Positions 24,961 through 34,260 of a stretch of 64,000 nt of DNA are shown piece after piece. The position numbers were made by a program, and so were the translations under genes. The notes beneath the pieces were generated by a model that searched no databases, was not told where the DNA came from, and worked only from the letters and a program-made list of their open reading frames with translations. The stretch comes from Marvinbryantia formatexigens DSM 14469 (GTDB lineage: Bacteria > Bacillota > Clostridia > Lachnospirales > Lachnospiraceae), in NCBI RefSeq assembly GCF_025148285.1, contig NZ_CP102268.1, positions 4,513,575-4,577,574 of the forward strand, read 5' to 3'. Within the stretch, counting starts at the first letter, position 1. Every line of letters starts with the position of its first letter.

Positions 24961-25485
24961 TTAATTGATTACATTTAATGTTAATTTTATTTCAGAGCCG
25001 TTTAACGGCGTCTGTGCGTCATCCATCGCGAAGCATTCATATTTCAGCACCGCATCCTCATAGGTTCCTGTGACAAGCGTCTGCTCCAGCGTGATATCAT
25101 AGATTCCCTTTCCCGGCTCTATGAGGCCGGACTGCCATAACTGCGTGCCGTCTGACAGCAGCAGCGTCATGCGGAAGTAGCAGGTATTCTGCTCCGGGTT
25201 GTACAGGTTCACGGACTGCTCTGCGGAATCCGCCTTCAGGGTGATGCTCCCGTATCCGGGGATATCAATGGTGTCCGTGTTTTTCTCCCCTTCATACACA
25301 TCCTGCTCGCCGGTCCAGTCCTCGGCATTTTCATCCGTTGTCAGACCGCCGCCCTGCGGGGTATCCTCCCCGAACCAGGTATTCCAGTTCAGCCCCACAA
25401 ATACCCCGGCTCCCACAAGCAGGATTACCAGCACGATCAGAAGAAGGATTTTTCCTGTCTTCCCTTTCGGGTTGTTACTGCTCAT
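24961..25485 (-). CDS. Membrane-anchored beta-domain protein of the surface locus
   Basis: 174 residues with an N-terminal signal anchor (KTGKILLLIVLVILLVGAGVFVGL, residues 10-33) and an external domain with SITLKADSAEQSVNLYNPEQ, FRMTLLLSDGTQLWQSGLIEPG and a GTYEDAVLKYECF end. The start overlaps the stop of the large protein gene as ATGA, so the two are made together. It may tether the large protein at the membrane. No enzymatic motif was seen and no named family was recognised. Confidence 0.8.
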   Translation of the reverse strand: MSSNNPKGKTGKILLLIVLVILLVGAGVFVGLNWNTWFGEDTPQGGGLTTDENAEDWTGEQDVYEGEKNTDTIDIPGYGSITLKADSAEQSVNLYNPEQNTCYFRMTLLLSDGTQLWQSGLIEPGKGIYDITLEQTLVTGTYEDAVLKYECFAMDDAQTPLNGSEIKLTLNVIN

Positions 25486-28400
25486 TCTGTCGTCCCTCCT
25501 TCCGCTGCTGTATAATCAATCGAAAATGTGACGGTTCCCTCGTAGGTTCCTGCCAGGATGTCTGTTTCTGTCGGTGCCTTAAAGGATAAGGATACCGGGG
25601 AATCATCGGGGGATTCAAATACTGCAAAAATCCGGTCCGTAAATGACGTGATCGGCGTTTCACCCACATACATCGCAGATGTCACACTGCTTCCGGAACC
25701 ATCTGTATTCGTTAAAGTCAGTTTCCCGTTTTCATCAATTCCATCGCTGACAGAAACGCTGACTGTTCCGCCATTTAAGTTGAATGGTTCTTCTTTATTG
25801 ATTCCAACGCTGACGGCATCTCCGCCCGCAACGGCAGTTTTCGGAATGGTAATGGTATAGGCTGTTGCATCCGGGTCTGTTACCACTTCCAACGTGACAG
25901 TACCGGTTACTTCATTGTAGTTGTCGGTATCCTGCGGAATAAAAGTCCAGTCATACTCTCCGGTACCTGCAATCAGTGTCTGGCCTGCCTTTAGCGCCAG
26001 AGTGCCGGGTACAGTGTCATCGGTCCGGGTCAGCACAACATCCGCCAGCGCCGTGTCAGGATAAATGGTACCGGTATAGCCCACAGTACCAAGATTGGGA
26101 GTAGCCTTTTCAATCTTAAACTCGACTGTCCGGGTGCCATAGTAATTACCGTTTTCCACTGCCGTGATGGTCACAGAGGCAGTTCCGGCATCCACGTTCT
26201 TCTCATAGGTCACGGTGTAGTCCGTGCCTTCCGTAAGGGTGTTCCCGTTCTTAACCACAGTAACAGTGGGCTTGTGCTCGGTGCCATCGTAGATGAAGCT
26301 GTCCTGCTCAAGCGTCACGGTGGCAGTGGCAAGGTCGGACCTGGTAATCTGGAAATCCACAGCTTCCAGTATTACATCATAGTTTCCTGCAACATCGTTA
26401 CCGTCTTCATCCACGATCGTAAATGTATTGATAGCATAGCTTCCCTCGGATTCGCCTTCTGCACGCCCAAGGGTCAGGGTATGCCCGGCAAGCAGTGAAC
26501 CGCTGGTAAGCTGGTAAGTCAGTTCAGGATCATCTGCTCCGTATTCTTTGGTCAGGCTATCCGGCGTAACGGTAATCTTCCGCTGTGTAATGGTTCCGGT
26601 AAGGGAAGCAGGCATTTCTTTCAGAATATAATTGCCTGCATCCTTGCCGGTCAGGGTAAACTCTCCGGTATAGGTGATGTCTTTTCCTTCGCCGGCCGAA
26701 GCGTCCGAAAACTGTGCGGTGACGCCGCTGGCATCCAGCTTTATATCATCATCCTGACCGTACCAGGGATAGCCGCCATCAAGCTGAAACTCTGTGCCGT
26801 TCAGGACGATGTCTGTCATACCGTCATAAATCTTCTCAATCGTCCAGTCTTTTACGTTCAATTCCCTCGGATAAATCTCCCATGTAGCTGTGGCGGTGCC
26901 AGTGTAGTTCCCTTTTCCCTCCACTTTAACGGTGTAAGTGTCAGCGTCCTTTCCGGTGTAGCCGCTATATGTGTAATCTGTTCCATAGTTCAGCTTGGTA
27001 CCGTTCAGTTCAACCGACTGAACGCCAATCTCCAGTGTCCCGCCAAGATACTCAAAACGGGTGCCTTTCAGCGTTACCACTGCATTCTCAATATCCGCCC
27101 TGTTCACAGTAACAGCGGCTGCTGTTCCGGACAGGGAATACCCGTCTACAGTGGCGGTGCAGATGTATGCGTACTCTCCTGCATCCAGCTTATCGGGAGT
27201 GTAGGTTTCCCCTGTTGCCCCGGCAATCTCTTCACCGTTTAAGTACCACTGATAAGTAACGGCATTGGCACTGTCATCCGGCTGTGTTACAGTAGCTGTC
27301 AGTGTGGTTGCAGTGTCGCCGTAGGTAATCGTAGTCGTGGCTGGTGAAATGCTCACGCTCTGGATCGGGACTTTTGCCACTGTGACCGTACCTTTTAATT
27401 CACTGATACTGGTATCACTTACCCATGAATCGTTCTGCTTAAAGGCGTAGCCCTCGACAAGAAGGTTGCTGACCGCGACGCCTTGAAGCCCACTATCCAT
27501 ATTTATAATAGCCGCGCTTTCCCCATAATAAGTGCCGCCGGTAAGCTCTATCCTGCCTCCAATCGCATTGATTCCATATCCGCCCTCACTGGTACCACCC
27601 TTCACACTTCCGCCGGAAATGTAAACCTCTCCGTTTTGTATGTCTAATGCCATATATCCGGAAACACTGCCGTCTTCCATGTAAAAGCTGCCACCGGTAA
27701 TCGTCACGCCGGAAGAAGAATACATCTCCCGCCCTGCCACAGTTCCTGCTTCGAGGGTCAGACTTCCGCCGCTAATGCTGATGACAGCGGACCCGTTCCC
27801 GCTGATTGTATATGTGTCATTCCCATCGTTTTTTACTTCACTGGTCAAGGTGATGTTGTCATTCCCATCCACGGTCAGAGCCGAAGCTACCGTCACATCG
27901 GAAAACAGGGTAACAGTTGCGCCTCCGGCGTTGCCTTTCGCCGCCTGCCATGCTTTTTCAATCGTAGCATAATATGCCGATTTCTCACCATTCACGGTCA
28001 CGCTGGCTGCCGCCTGCGCAGTACAGCCAACCGCCGTACACTTTCCATTTTCATCCCAGTCATGGGGTTCCGACATGGGAGCTTTGCAGACCACGCATAT
28101 TCCGCTGTGATTTTCTCCGCCCCCGTCATCCGTCCAGCTTTCGCAGCTATGGGTACAGTCCTCTACTGTTACCGTACCGTACAGCCTTGTGTCAGTCATG
28201 TCAGTGATCAGAGTTTTCGTGTCATCTTTCACTTCATAGTAAGCTTTTTTTTCTTCCAGTATTGTCTGCAGCGTTCCGCTCACATTCCTTAGTAGTACCG
28301 CAGCCGAATTATCAGCAACCAGATAGGTTCCCGTAAAGGTTCCGCCGGAAACAGTTCCGGAACCGCCGTCTACGATTGCCAGTCCATTATATCCGCTGGC

Positions 28401-31400
28401 GCTTCCTCCATTGATTTCCGCCGTTCCCCCGCTGTATACGCAGATACCGGAATGTCCGTCCGCCTGCGCGACTGCCGAACCGCCGTTCATGATAAATTTA
28501 CCGCCGCCACTTACTGCAATGGCATTGCTTCCATTTTCGCCATTTTTGACAGTTCCGCTCGCCAGTGTAAACGTACCGCCTGTGATATTGATCAGACCGC
28601 CGTCTGTTTCGTTTGTATCGCCGAACAGGGTATGATCCGTCCCCTCCGCACTGGCAAAGATGATGTCGTCGCCGCTTTCCACGGTCAGCGTGGTGCTGAC
28701 TGTAACATTCTGGAGCAGCGTCAGTGTTGTCTGCGTATCCCCATTGCTTAACTCTTTTGCCGCTGCCCACGCTTCCTCTATGGAAACATAATAATCTGCC
28801 GTCCTGCCGCCGTCCCTGCTCACGCTGGCCACTGCCTGCGCATCACACTTTGTACAGGTAAGGATATAGTTTCCGGAGCTGTCCGTTTCTCCTGTGCCCC
28901 ATTCATGCGCTTCCCCCTCCGATGCTCCGCAGACCTCGCAGATATGCACATGCCTGCCGGAAGCCGTATCATTGGACCAGCTGCCCCAGTTATGGCTTTC
29001 TGCATTCTCTTTCCCGCAGTATTCACAGGCATGGGTGTGGGTGCCGTCGCCTGCGTCAGACCATGCGCCCCAGCTATGGTTCTCGCACTTGACCACCGTA
29101 TAGGTGCCGGAACCCAAGCTGTTGCTATCACCAGCCGCGTAAGAGCCATCCTTGTAATAGATATACCCAGTTTCCAGCAGATTGCTAACTTTGCCCGAAA
29201 TAACATACACCGCCGAGGAACTGCCAGTGAATGTGCCGCTGGCGAGCTTCGCATTGCCGTTACTATTGTCATAAATGCCGTAGCCACTGTAATAACCGGA
29301 GACTGTTCCGGTGAACGTACCTCCGCTGATCTCGGCTGAGCCGCTATTAACCCATACGGCAGCCGCATCACCATTGCTGCCTGTGGCTGTAATCGTCCCG
29401 CCGCCGATGACCAGTGTGCCGCCATTGACGTACACAGTATAAATTTTGGAATAAGCCAAACTTGAATTCACAAATATGCCGCTCGTGATAGTCAGTTTTG
29501 CACCAGTTGGAATATTGAGCAGACCGCTTATTCCATAGTCTGTATATGTCCCGGAAAGGGTGTGTCCATCGCCCACCAGCGTAACGTCGCCGCTGACGGT
29601 GATTTTCTTTCCTGCCTCAATTTCCACATCTTTCAGAAGTGTGACCGTCGCCGTCTGCCCGTCCTGTATGGAACCAAACGCTTCCATAATATCCGCATAC
29701 TCTGCGGTCACCCCGTCTGCCTCCACACTGGCAGCCGCCGTCTCGCCGTATCCCATGTCCGCCAGTGACAGGATACCGCTACCATATAGGGCTTTCGTGT
29801 CCCCGTCATAGGTATAGGACACACCCTGTCCGTTTGCCGTAAAGCTGTAGCCGCCGTCCACGCTGCCGCTGGTTCCAGCCAGAAACAGTCCGCCGTTCTG
29901 CCCGACGGTTCCCTCATCGCTGTTTGTCACATCCACAAGGTAGTTTTTGCCGTCCAGTGTGACGATATTCCACATATGAGCGCCCGCACCGGTTCCGCCG
30001 GTCATAGTGCCGGTCACTGTATAGCAGGTCAGACCGCCAAGGTCGCACAGATACTGGAATGCCTTTGCGTAACCCTCGCAGACCACATTGGTGGAGCTGT
30101 CCCCGTCAAACACATAGATAAGCTGCCACGGGTTGCCGCCCTCTGACATGCTTCCGCCTGCCGCCGCGCTGTTATAGGAAACCGCACTGCAGATGTAATC
30201 TTTGTATGCGGTCAGCTTCTCAACATCTGTTTTCCCTGCGTTGTCATTTACCACCTGCTGCGCGGTGGCTGCCGCCCTGGATGCCGCGCCTGTTTTTGAT
30301 GTATCGGTTGTGTATGTCCCGTCCCCTGCATAATCACCGGCGACGGAGAAGCTGATGGTTATCCCTTTATCCAGGAAATAAATTGAACTATTTCCTTTGA
30401 TGTAACTTGCCCCCATCACGGGTATCTGCGTATATTCTGTCCCGGCAGATTTGTCATACCAGTACAGCTCATACGGGCAGTCCGCCAGCAGGGCGGAAAT
30501 GATAGCGGGGACACGGCCTGCATCATAACCGATTCCTTTCAGGACTGCCGCTTCGGCTTCTTCTGCAAGACCGTTCATAGGCTTATTCTCGTCCTTCCAT
30601 ATTGGAACGCCGAGTTCTTCCTCCGTCCAGGTCGTCTGCGTGATCCCCAGTTCCTCCCACGTAAGTGTGAAGGATGTTGAAGATGCCGTGCCGCTGGCAA
30701 CCGCCGTAATTCTTTCTTTCAGTAACCGGTATATCTTCAGGTCCAGCCCCGTCAGGGTGCTTTCCCCGTAGCTGCTGCTGTAAAGGGAGATCCCGCCATA
30801 CAGGATCCGCTGCGCATAGCCGGCATATAAGGTGTCATTGTCCGGCAGGCTTCCTGCATCCGGGGCGCAGACCGCTGTGGTCCCGGCAGACTGCAGTTCC
30901 ATGTCCGCGATTTCTTCTGTTTCCGTCTCTGTTTCTGTTTCCGTTTCGCTTTCCGTCTCTGTTTCCGGTCCGCTTTCTGCCTCCGTGCCGTCCCCCGGCA
31001 TTCCTGCTTCCGTGTTTTCTGTCCCGGTTTCTGTTTCCTGCCCCTGTGTACCAGGGCTTTCCGTGCCGGTCTGCGCTTCCGTGTCCGCCGTTATTTCCGT
31101 CTGTGTCCCTTCCTGCGTTTCCGTCACTGTTTCCACCGGTGCCTCTGTTACCGTTTCCGTAACCGGTGCCTCCGTGACCGTTTCCGTAACCGGTACTGGC
31201 GGTGTTTCTTCGGTCTGATCCTGCGGTGTCTCCGCCACAGCCTCCACAGACATCTGCGCGGATGTTTCCGCTCCCGTTTCTTCCGCCGTTTCCCCGGACG
31301 CTTCTGCTGCCAGCACTGCAGTCTGCTCTGCCTGCGCCCCTGTTTCTTCTATGATGATGGCTTCCTCCCCGGCATACGCCGGTACTGCTGTCTGCATCAC

Positions 31401-31475
31401 CAGCATCCCTGCCAGCAGTACCGCCAGTGCCGCGGGGCGCCTCTTCCTTCTTTTTTTTCTGGTTACCTGTCCCAT
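25482..31475 (-). CDS. Giant secreted protein: transglutaminase-like, repeat and MBG-type domains
   Basis: 1997 residues. The start at 31475 (MGQVTRKKRRKRR) has GGAGG 8 bases upstream. Order of parts: signal peptide (about 1-35); long T/E/V-rich stalk with ETETE runs (about 40-195); a transglutaminase-like core with Cys (NVVCEGYAKAFQYL, about 462), His (GAHMWNIV, about 501) and Asp (YLVDVTNSDE, about 515); Gly/Thr-rich beta-helix-like repeats (about 550-1330) interrupted by two CxxC-containing HSWGAW-type segments (about 790-860, 1105-1155); MBG/YDG-like beta domains (about 1375-1850); and a C-terminal domain homologous to the small proteins downstream. There is no sortase motif. The triad suggests peptide or protein cross-linking or proteolysis at the surface; adhesion is an inference from architecture. 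Confidence 0.88.
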   Translation of the reverse strand: MGQVTRKKRRKRRPAALAVLLAGMLVMQTAVPAYAGEEAIIIEETGAQAEQTAVLAAEASGETAEETGAETSAQMSVEAVAETPQDQTEETPPVPVTETVTEAPVTETVTEAPVETVTETQEGTQTEITADTEAQTGTESPGTQGQETETGTENTEAGMPGDGTEAESGPETETESETETETETETEEIADMELQSAGTTAVCAPDAGSLPDNDTLYAGYAQRILYGGISLYSSSYGESTLTGLDLKIYRLLKERITAVASGTASSTSFTLTWEELGITQTTWTEEELGVPIWKDENKPMNGLAEEAEAAVLKGIGYDAGRVPAIISALLADCPYELYWYDKSAGTEYTQIPVMGASYIKGNSSIYFLDKGITISFSVAGDYAGDGTYTTDTSKTGAASRAAATAQQVVNDNAGKTDVEKLTAYKDYICSAVSYNSAAAGGSMSEGGNPWQLIYVFDGDSSTNVVCEGYAKAFQYLCDLGGLTCYTVTGTMTGGTGAGAHMWNIVTLDGKNYLVDVTNSDEGTVGQNGGLFLAGTSGSVDGGYSFTANGQGVSYTYDGDTKALYGSGILSLADMGYGETAAASVEADGVTAEYADIMEAFGSIQDGQTATVTLLKDVEIEAGKKITVSGDVTLVGDGHTLSGTYTDYGISGLLNIPTGAKLTITSGIFVNSSLAYSKIYTVYVNGGTLVIGGGTITATGSNGDAAAVWVNSGSAEISGGTFTGTVSGYYSGYGIYDNSNGNAKLASGTFTGSSSAVYVISGKVSNLLETGYIYYKDGSYAAGDSNSLGSGTYTVVKCENHSWGAWSDAGDGTHTHACEYCGKENAESHNWGSWSNDTASGRHVHICEVCGASEGEAHEWGTGETDSSGNYILTCTKCDAQAVASVSRDGGRTADYYVSIEEAWAAAKELSNGDTQTTLTLLQNVTVSTTLTVESGDDIIFASAEGTDHTLFGDTNETDGGLINITGGTFTLASGTVKNGENGSNAIAVSGGGKFIMNGGSAVAQADGHSGICVYSGGTAEINGGSASGYNGLAIVDGGSGTVSGGTFTGTYLVADNSAAVLLRNVSGTLQTILEEKKAYYEVKDDTKTLITDMTDTRLYGTVTVEDCTHSCESWTDDGGGENHSGICVVCKAPMSEPHDWDENGKCTAVGCTAQAAASVTVNGEKSAYYATIEKAWQAAKGNAGGATVTLFSDVTVASALTVDGNDNITLTSEVKNDGNDTYTISGNGSAVISISGGSLTLEAGTVAGREMYSSSGVTITGGSFYMEDGSVSGYMALDIQNGEVYISGGSVKGGTSEGGYGINAIGGRIELTGGTYYGESAAIINMDSGLQGVAVSNLLVEGYAFKQNDSWVSDTSISELKGTVTVAKVPIQSVSISPATTTITYGDTATTLTATVTQPDDSANAVTYQWYLNGEEIAGATGETYTPDKLDAGEYAYICTATVDGYSLSGTAAAVTVNRADIENAVVTLKGTRFEYLGGTLEIGVQSVELNGTKLNYGTDYTYSGYTGKDADTYTVKVEGKGNYTGTATATWEIYPRELNVKDWTIEKIYDGMTDIVLNGTEFQLDGGYPWYGQDDDIKLDASGVTAQFSDASAGEGKDITYTGEFTLTGKDAGNYILKEMPASLTGTITQRKITVTPDSLTKEYGADDPELTYQLTSGSLLAGHTLTLGRAEGESEGSYAINTFTIVDEDGNDVAGNYDVILEAVDFQITRSDLATATVTLEQDSFIYDGTEHKPTVTVVKNGNTLTEGTDYTVTYEKNVDAGTASVTITAVENGNYYGTRTVEFKIEKATPNLGTVGYTGTIYPDTALADVVLTRTDDTVPGTLALKAGQTLIAGTGEYDWTFIPQDTDNYNEVTGTVTLEVVTDPDATAYTITIPKTAVAGGDAVSVGINKEEPFNLNGGTVSVSVSDGIDENGKLTLTNTDGSGSSVTSAMYVGETPITSFTDRIFAVFESPDDSPVSLSFKAPTETDILAGTYEGTVTFSIDYTAAEGGTTE

Positions 31476-31519
31476 CCTGCATTCCTCCAAAACTGCCTTT
31501 TCCGGCTCCGCCGGCATGT

Positions 31520-33703
31520 CTATATCAGTTTCCGTTTCCTCGCCTCATTGACTGCGGCGGTCCGGGTGTTCACACCCAGCTTCCGGTATGTTTCCTTATT
31601 ATGGTATTTCACAGTGTTTTCCTTTACCCCCATGCGCTCCGCGATCGCCCGCGTGGAAAGGCCTTCCGCCTGCATCCTGAGCACCTTCAATGCCTGCTCC
31701 GGCAGCCGCACCTCGGCGTCCGTCCCCTGCTCCATATAGCGGGGATAGAATTTCTCCATCCTGCGGCACTCATCCAGCACCTCTGTCCGGAAGTCCCCAT
31801 CCTGCCAGGTGAGATCCGCTGTTTCCAGGAGGTCCAGCGCAGTGCCGCACTCACGGGAGAACAGCCGCACGAAATGGTAGCTTTCCGCCTGTGTGACGCA
31901 GCCCTGCAGGGTCTCCCTCCATTCCTCCCGCCCCGCGCGGTACAGCGCGATGGCAAGGAGCAGGGATGCTTCCATGTGGATATAGGTGCGCTTCATCTTT
32001 TCCGCATAATACAGGAGCTGCTCCAGGAGCGCCAGGGCTTCCCCGGTCTTCCCTGCCATCAGGCAGACGCGCGCTTTCGTCAGGTACCGGAACCTCTCCA
32101 GCGTACAGAACGTCCCGTTCTCGTCCGGTGCCTTCTCCATCCACTCCGCTGCCCTGGCGGGCTGCCTCCGGTACAGGTATATCCTGCACAGGAAGGCATC
32201 CGCGTTGGGCAGCGTCCGGGGTGCTTCCTTTTCCGCGCGCTCCCGGTAGGCTGTCATGATATCCTCCGCGAATTCCGCGTTCCCGTTCAGGACTGCCACC
32301 CACGCAAGCAGCGCCGCCGCCACAAAGCACAGCTCCGTCTTCCCGCCGCCTTCCGCGGCAATCCTTCCTTTTTCCGCCAGCCGCATGACCTCGAAGCTGT
32401 CCATGCCTTTCTCCAGGCCGCTCTCCGCGAGGGCAAGGGGCACCAGCCCTTTCCCGTACTTCCCAAGGACGATGGACGCCGCCTTCCCGATGGAAGCCGC
32501 CAGCTCCCGGTCATGCCTGCTCCACTCACAGAAGTCCTTCCCGCCGTTCATCAGGGAGGGGAGGTTCGTGGTCACGGAAAACTCCGGCAGCGCCGTCCTC
32601 TGCCCCGGAAGCAGGCTCCCCGCGTTCTTTATGAGTGATGCAATGTCCGCGCTCCCCCTGTGGGGCAGGGCGATGTCCAGGTAGAACAGCCTGCGCCTCG
32701 CCTCCCGGCGTTCGCCGCCGCTGTGTTTCTTTGCATATTCCTCCAGTTCCCGGTACCAGCGCTCGCTCTCCTCCGTGTCCATTAAAATGGAATGCAGCAT
32801 GCTCATGTAGCACATCAGCACCGGGTCGCCCAGTATCATCTCTTCCGGAAGCGACAGGTAGTAGCCACGCAGCTCGAAGTAGGAGCCTGCCGCCGGGTTC
32901 CTCCGGGCATTGGCGGAAAGCACCCGCCGGATGTCCTCCGCATCCCCGTATTCCCCGTACATTTCCAGCGCGTCCACGTCATCCCTGCCGGTGATCATCG
33001 CCGCCAGCTCCTTTGTGTAATTCTCCACGATGGACGTTTCCATCAGGAACTCGGAAAGCTCCTTTTCCCACTGGTCGAAGATATGGTTCTCCAGCCAGAG
33101 CCACATGTTCTTTACCGCCAGGTCCACGTCCCCGTTTTCCAGCGCCAGCAGCTTCAGAGATACCGGGTGGCCTTTCCCCAGCTCCCATGCCCGGTCCGCC
33201 GCCTCCGGCTCCAGCCGGATGCCGGACAGTTCCAGGTACGCGTCCTGTCCCCTCCTGGTAAGGCAGAGGTCCTTCTCCCCGATCTCCGCGAACCGGTATT
33301 CCACCTGGAGCGGGAGCAGCCATCCGGGGACGGGCGCGCGGGAAACGAGTACCAGGCGGACACCCTCCTGCCCGGCAAGCTTCCGGAAAAGGGCTGCCCA
33401 GCATTCCTTTATTTCCTGCAGGGTGACGGTGTAAAGGTCGTCAACCACCACAATGCGCTCCTGGCCGTCCGGCTTCACGCCCACCTCTTCCGGCTGTGTT
33501 TCCCGTGCGGAATAATACTCGTACTGTTTCCGTGCGAGCACCTCCCTCGCCAGCCTGGTCTTGCCGGTGCCGGTGACGCCGTACAGGTACGCCACCATCC
33601 CCAGCTCCAGTGCTGCTTTCAGTTTCCGTTCTGCTGCTTTCGGTCTTATGTATACGTCATTGTCTGCTGTGTTTTTTCCTCTTTTCCTGCTTTCATCCTG
33701 CAC
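31520..33703 (-). CDS. MalT/LuxR-like ATPase transcriptional regulator
   Basis: Predicted STAND-type activator of 727 residues. The GTG at 33703 lies 8 bases after GGAGG; the GTG at 33712 abuts that site. N-terminal P-loop YLYGVTGTGKTRLAREVL near residue 40 and Walker B RIVVVDDLY, winged-helix and TPR-like middle (many LAL/AL repeats), and C-terminal LuxR HTH (LPEQALKVLRMQAEGLSTRAIAERMGVKENTVKYH, given here in two parts: LPEQALKVLRMQ and STRAIAERMGVKENTVKYH). It ends 44 bases before the giant surface gene on the same strand, which is its likely target. GC content is visibly higher than in its neighbours, hinting at a different origin. Confidence 0.9.
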   Translation of the reverse strand: MQDESRKRGKNTADNDVYIRPKAAERKLKAALELGMVAYLYGVTGTGKTRLAREVLARKQYEYYSARETQPEEVGVKPDGQERIVVVDDLYTVTLQEIKECWAALFRKLAGQEGVRLVLVSRAPVPGWLLPLQVEYRFAEIGEKDLCLTRRGQDAYLELSGIRLEPEAADRAWELGKGHPVSLKLLALENGDVDLAVKNMWLWLENHIFDQWEKELSEFLMETSIVENYTKELAAMITGRDDVDALEMYGEYGDAEDIRRVLSANARRNPAAGSYFELRGYYLSLPEEMILGDPVLMCYMSMLHSILMDTEESERWYRELEEYAKKHSGGERREARRRLFYLDIALPHRGSADIASLIKNAGSLLPGQRTALPEFSVTTNLPSLMNGGKDFCEWSRHDRELAASIGKAASIVLGKYGKGLVPLALAESGLEKGMDSFEVMRLAEKGRIAAEGGGKTELCFVAAALLAWVAVLNGNAEFAEDIMTAYRERAEKEAPRTLPNADAFLCRIYLYRRQPARAAEWMEKAPDENGTFCTLERFRYLTKARVCLMAGKTGEALALLEQLLYYAEKMKRTYIHMEASLLLAIALYRAGREEWRETLQGCVTQAESYHFVRLFSRECGTALDLLETADLTWQDGDFRTEVLDECRRMEKFYPRYMEQGTDAEVRLPEQALKVLRMQAEGLSTRAIAERMGVKENTVKYHNKETYRKLGVNTRTAAVNEARKRKLI

Positions 33704-33708
33704 CGCCG

Positions 33709-34059
33709 TCACCTCCTGTATCCCTGTATGTGTCCCTTAACATTCCTGTAAGCTCCTGCCGGATTTCCGGCAGGAACAGAAGTGTGCCTGCACACTTCTG
33801 CCGTGCCACGCGTGGTCAGCTTCTGCTGACATCTTCCATTCACGCGGGTGCACATCCTGCCAGAGTTTTTTGCGTCATCTGGATGACACCTGCCACCGGC
33901 AGCTTCCTCCGGATGCATGGCAGCAAAAAACCGCCAGAAGCCGGGCGGCATTCCTGCCACCCGTCTCCTGACGGTTTCCCTGTATCCTGTATGGAAGACA
34001 CCACAAAAAATCAGAACATCAGTCTGCTCTGCTCTCAGATTATCGCTTACTTTGCTCAT
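33709..34059 (-). CDS. Hypothetical leader ORF upstream of the regulator
   Basis: 116 codons (MSKVSDNLRAEQTDV...) with an AGGAG 8 bases before the ATG and an extended -10 (TGATATAAT, 34102-34110 region). Its stop overlaps the ribosome binding site of the regulator gene. The product is basic, Cys- and Arg-rich, without recognisable domains, and its DNA is packed with hairpins including a minus-strand terminator-like one. It may be a regulatory leader rather than a functional protein. Promoter and start codon lie inside the 85-bp repeat generated around the IS element. Confidence 0.4.
   Translation of the reverse strand: MSKVSDNLRAEQTDVLIFCGVFHTGYRETVRRRVAGMPPGFWRFFAAMHPEEAAGGRCHPDDAKNSGRMCTRVNGRCQQKLTTRGTAEVCRHTSVPAGNPAGAYRNVKGHIQGYRR
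33754..33948 (-). other. Dense cluster of consecutive hairpins in the regulator leader
   Basis: Seven simple palindromes in 195 bases: 33754-33775 (9-bp stem), 33777-33800 (11-bp stem, 2-base loop), 33806-33815 (CCACGCGTGG), 33815-33830 (GTCAGC/GCTGAC), 33874-33887 (GTCATC/GATGAC), 33890-33902 (CTGCC/GGCAG) and 33931-33948 (CCGCC/GGCGG). Such density is far above the surrounding DNA. Confidence 0.7.
33925..33948 (-). terminator. Terminator-like hairpin inside the leader ORF
   Basis: Minus-strand hairpin CCGCC-cggcttct-GGCGG followed at once by TTTTTT, lying between the leader ORF start and the regulator gene. It could act as an attenuator. Confidence 0.6.
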
Positions 34060-34122
34060 GGTGTCAACTCCTGTCCCGGTAAAAAATGTTATTTCGTTTG
34101 CATTATATCACGGAAAATAGCA
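34038..34122. repeat. 85-bp direct repeat, left flank of the IS element
   Basis: Identical to 36083-36167. It contains the minus-strand -10, ribosome binding site and first seven codons of the leader ORF. Interpreted as an unusually long target-site duplication; one base at the element edge is ambiguous. Confidence 0.92.
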
Positions 34123-34158
34123 CGGGAGTTTGACAATTGAATAATCGAAAAATCCTCT

Positions 34159-34185
34159 GCAGGCCGCATAAAGCCTGCGTTTTTT
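34159..34185 (+). terminator. Terminator at the left end of the IS element
   Basis: GCAGGC-cgcataaa-GCCTGC followed by GTTTTTT, upstream of the transposase promoter. It would block read-through into the transposase from outside. Confidence 0.75.
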
Positions 34186-34210
34186 GTGTCAACTTTTTTG
34201 TTTTATTATA

Positions 34211-34239
34211 TTGTATTTTATTGCAATGTATTGTATAAT
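34211..34239 (+). promoter_or_regulatory. Transposase promoter
   Basis: TTGTAT (34211-34216), 17-base spacer, TATAAT (34234-34239), just before the AGGAGG site of the transposase. Confidence 0.75.
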
Positions 34240-34260
34240 AAGGGCCAGGAGGGTTTTTAT

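Noticed and set aside
30835..31482. Gly/Asn/Arg-rich minus-strand frame
   Set aside because: Alternate-frame reading of the low-complexity T/E stalk of the giant surface protein.
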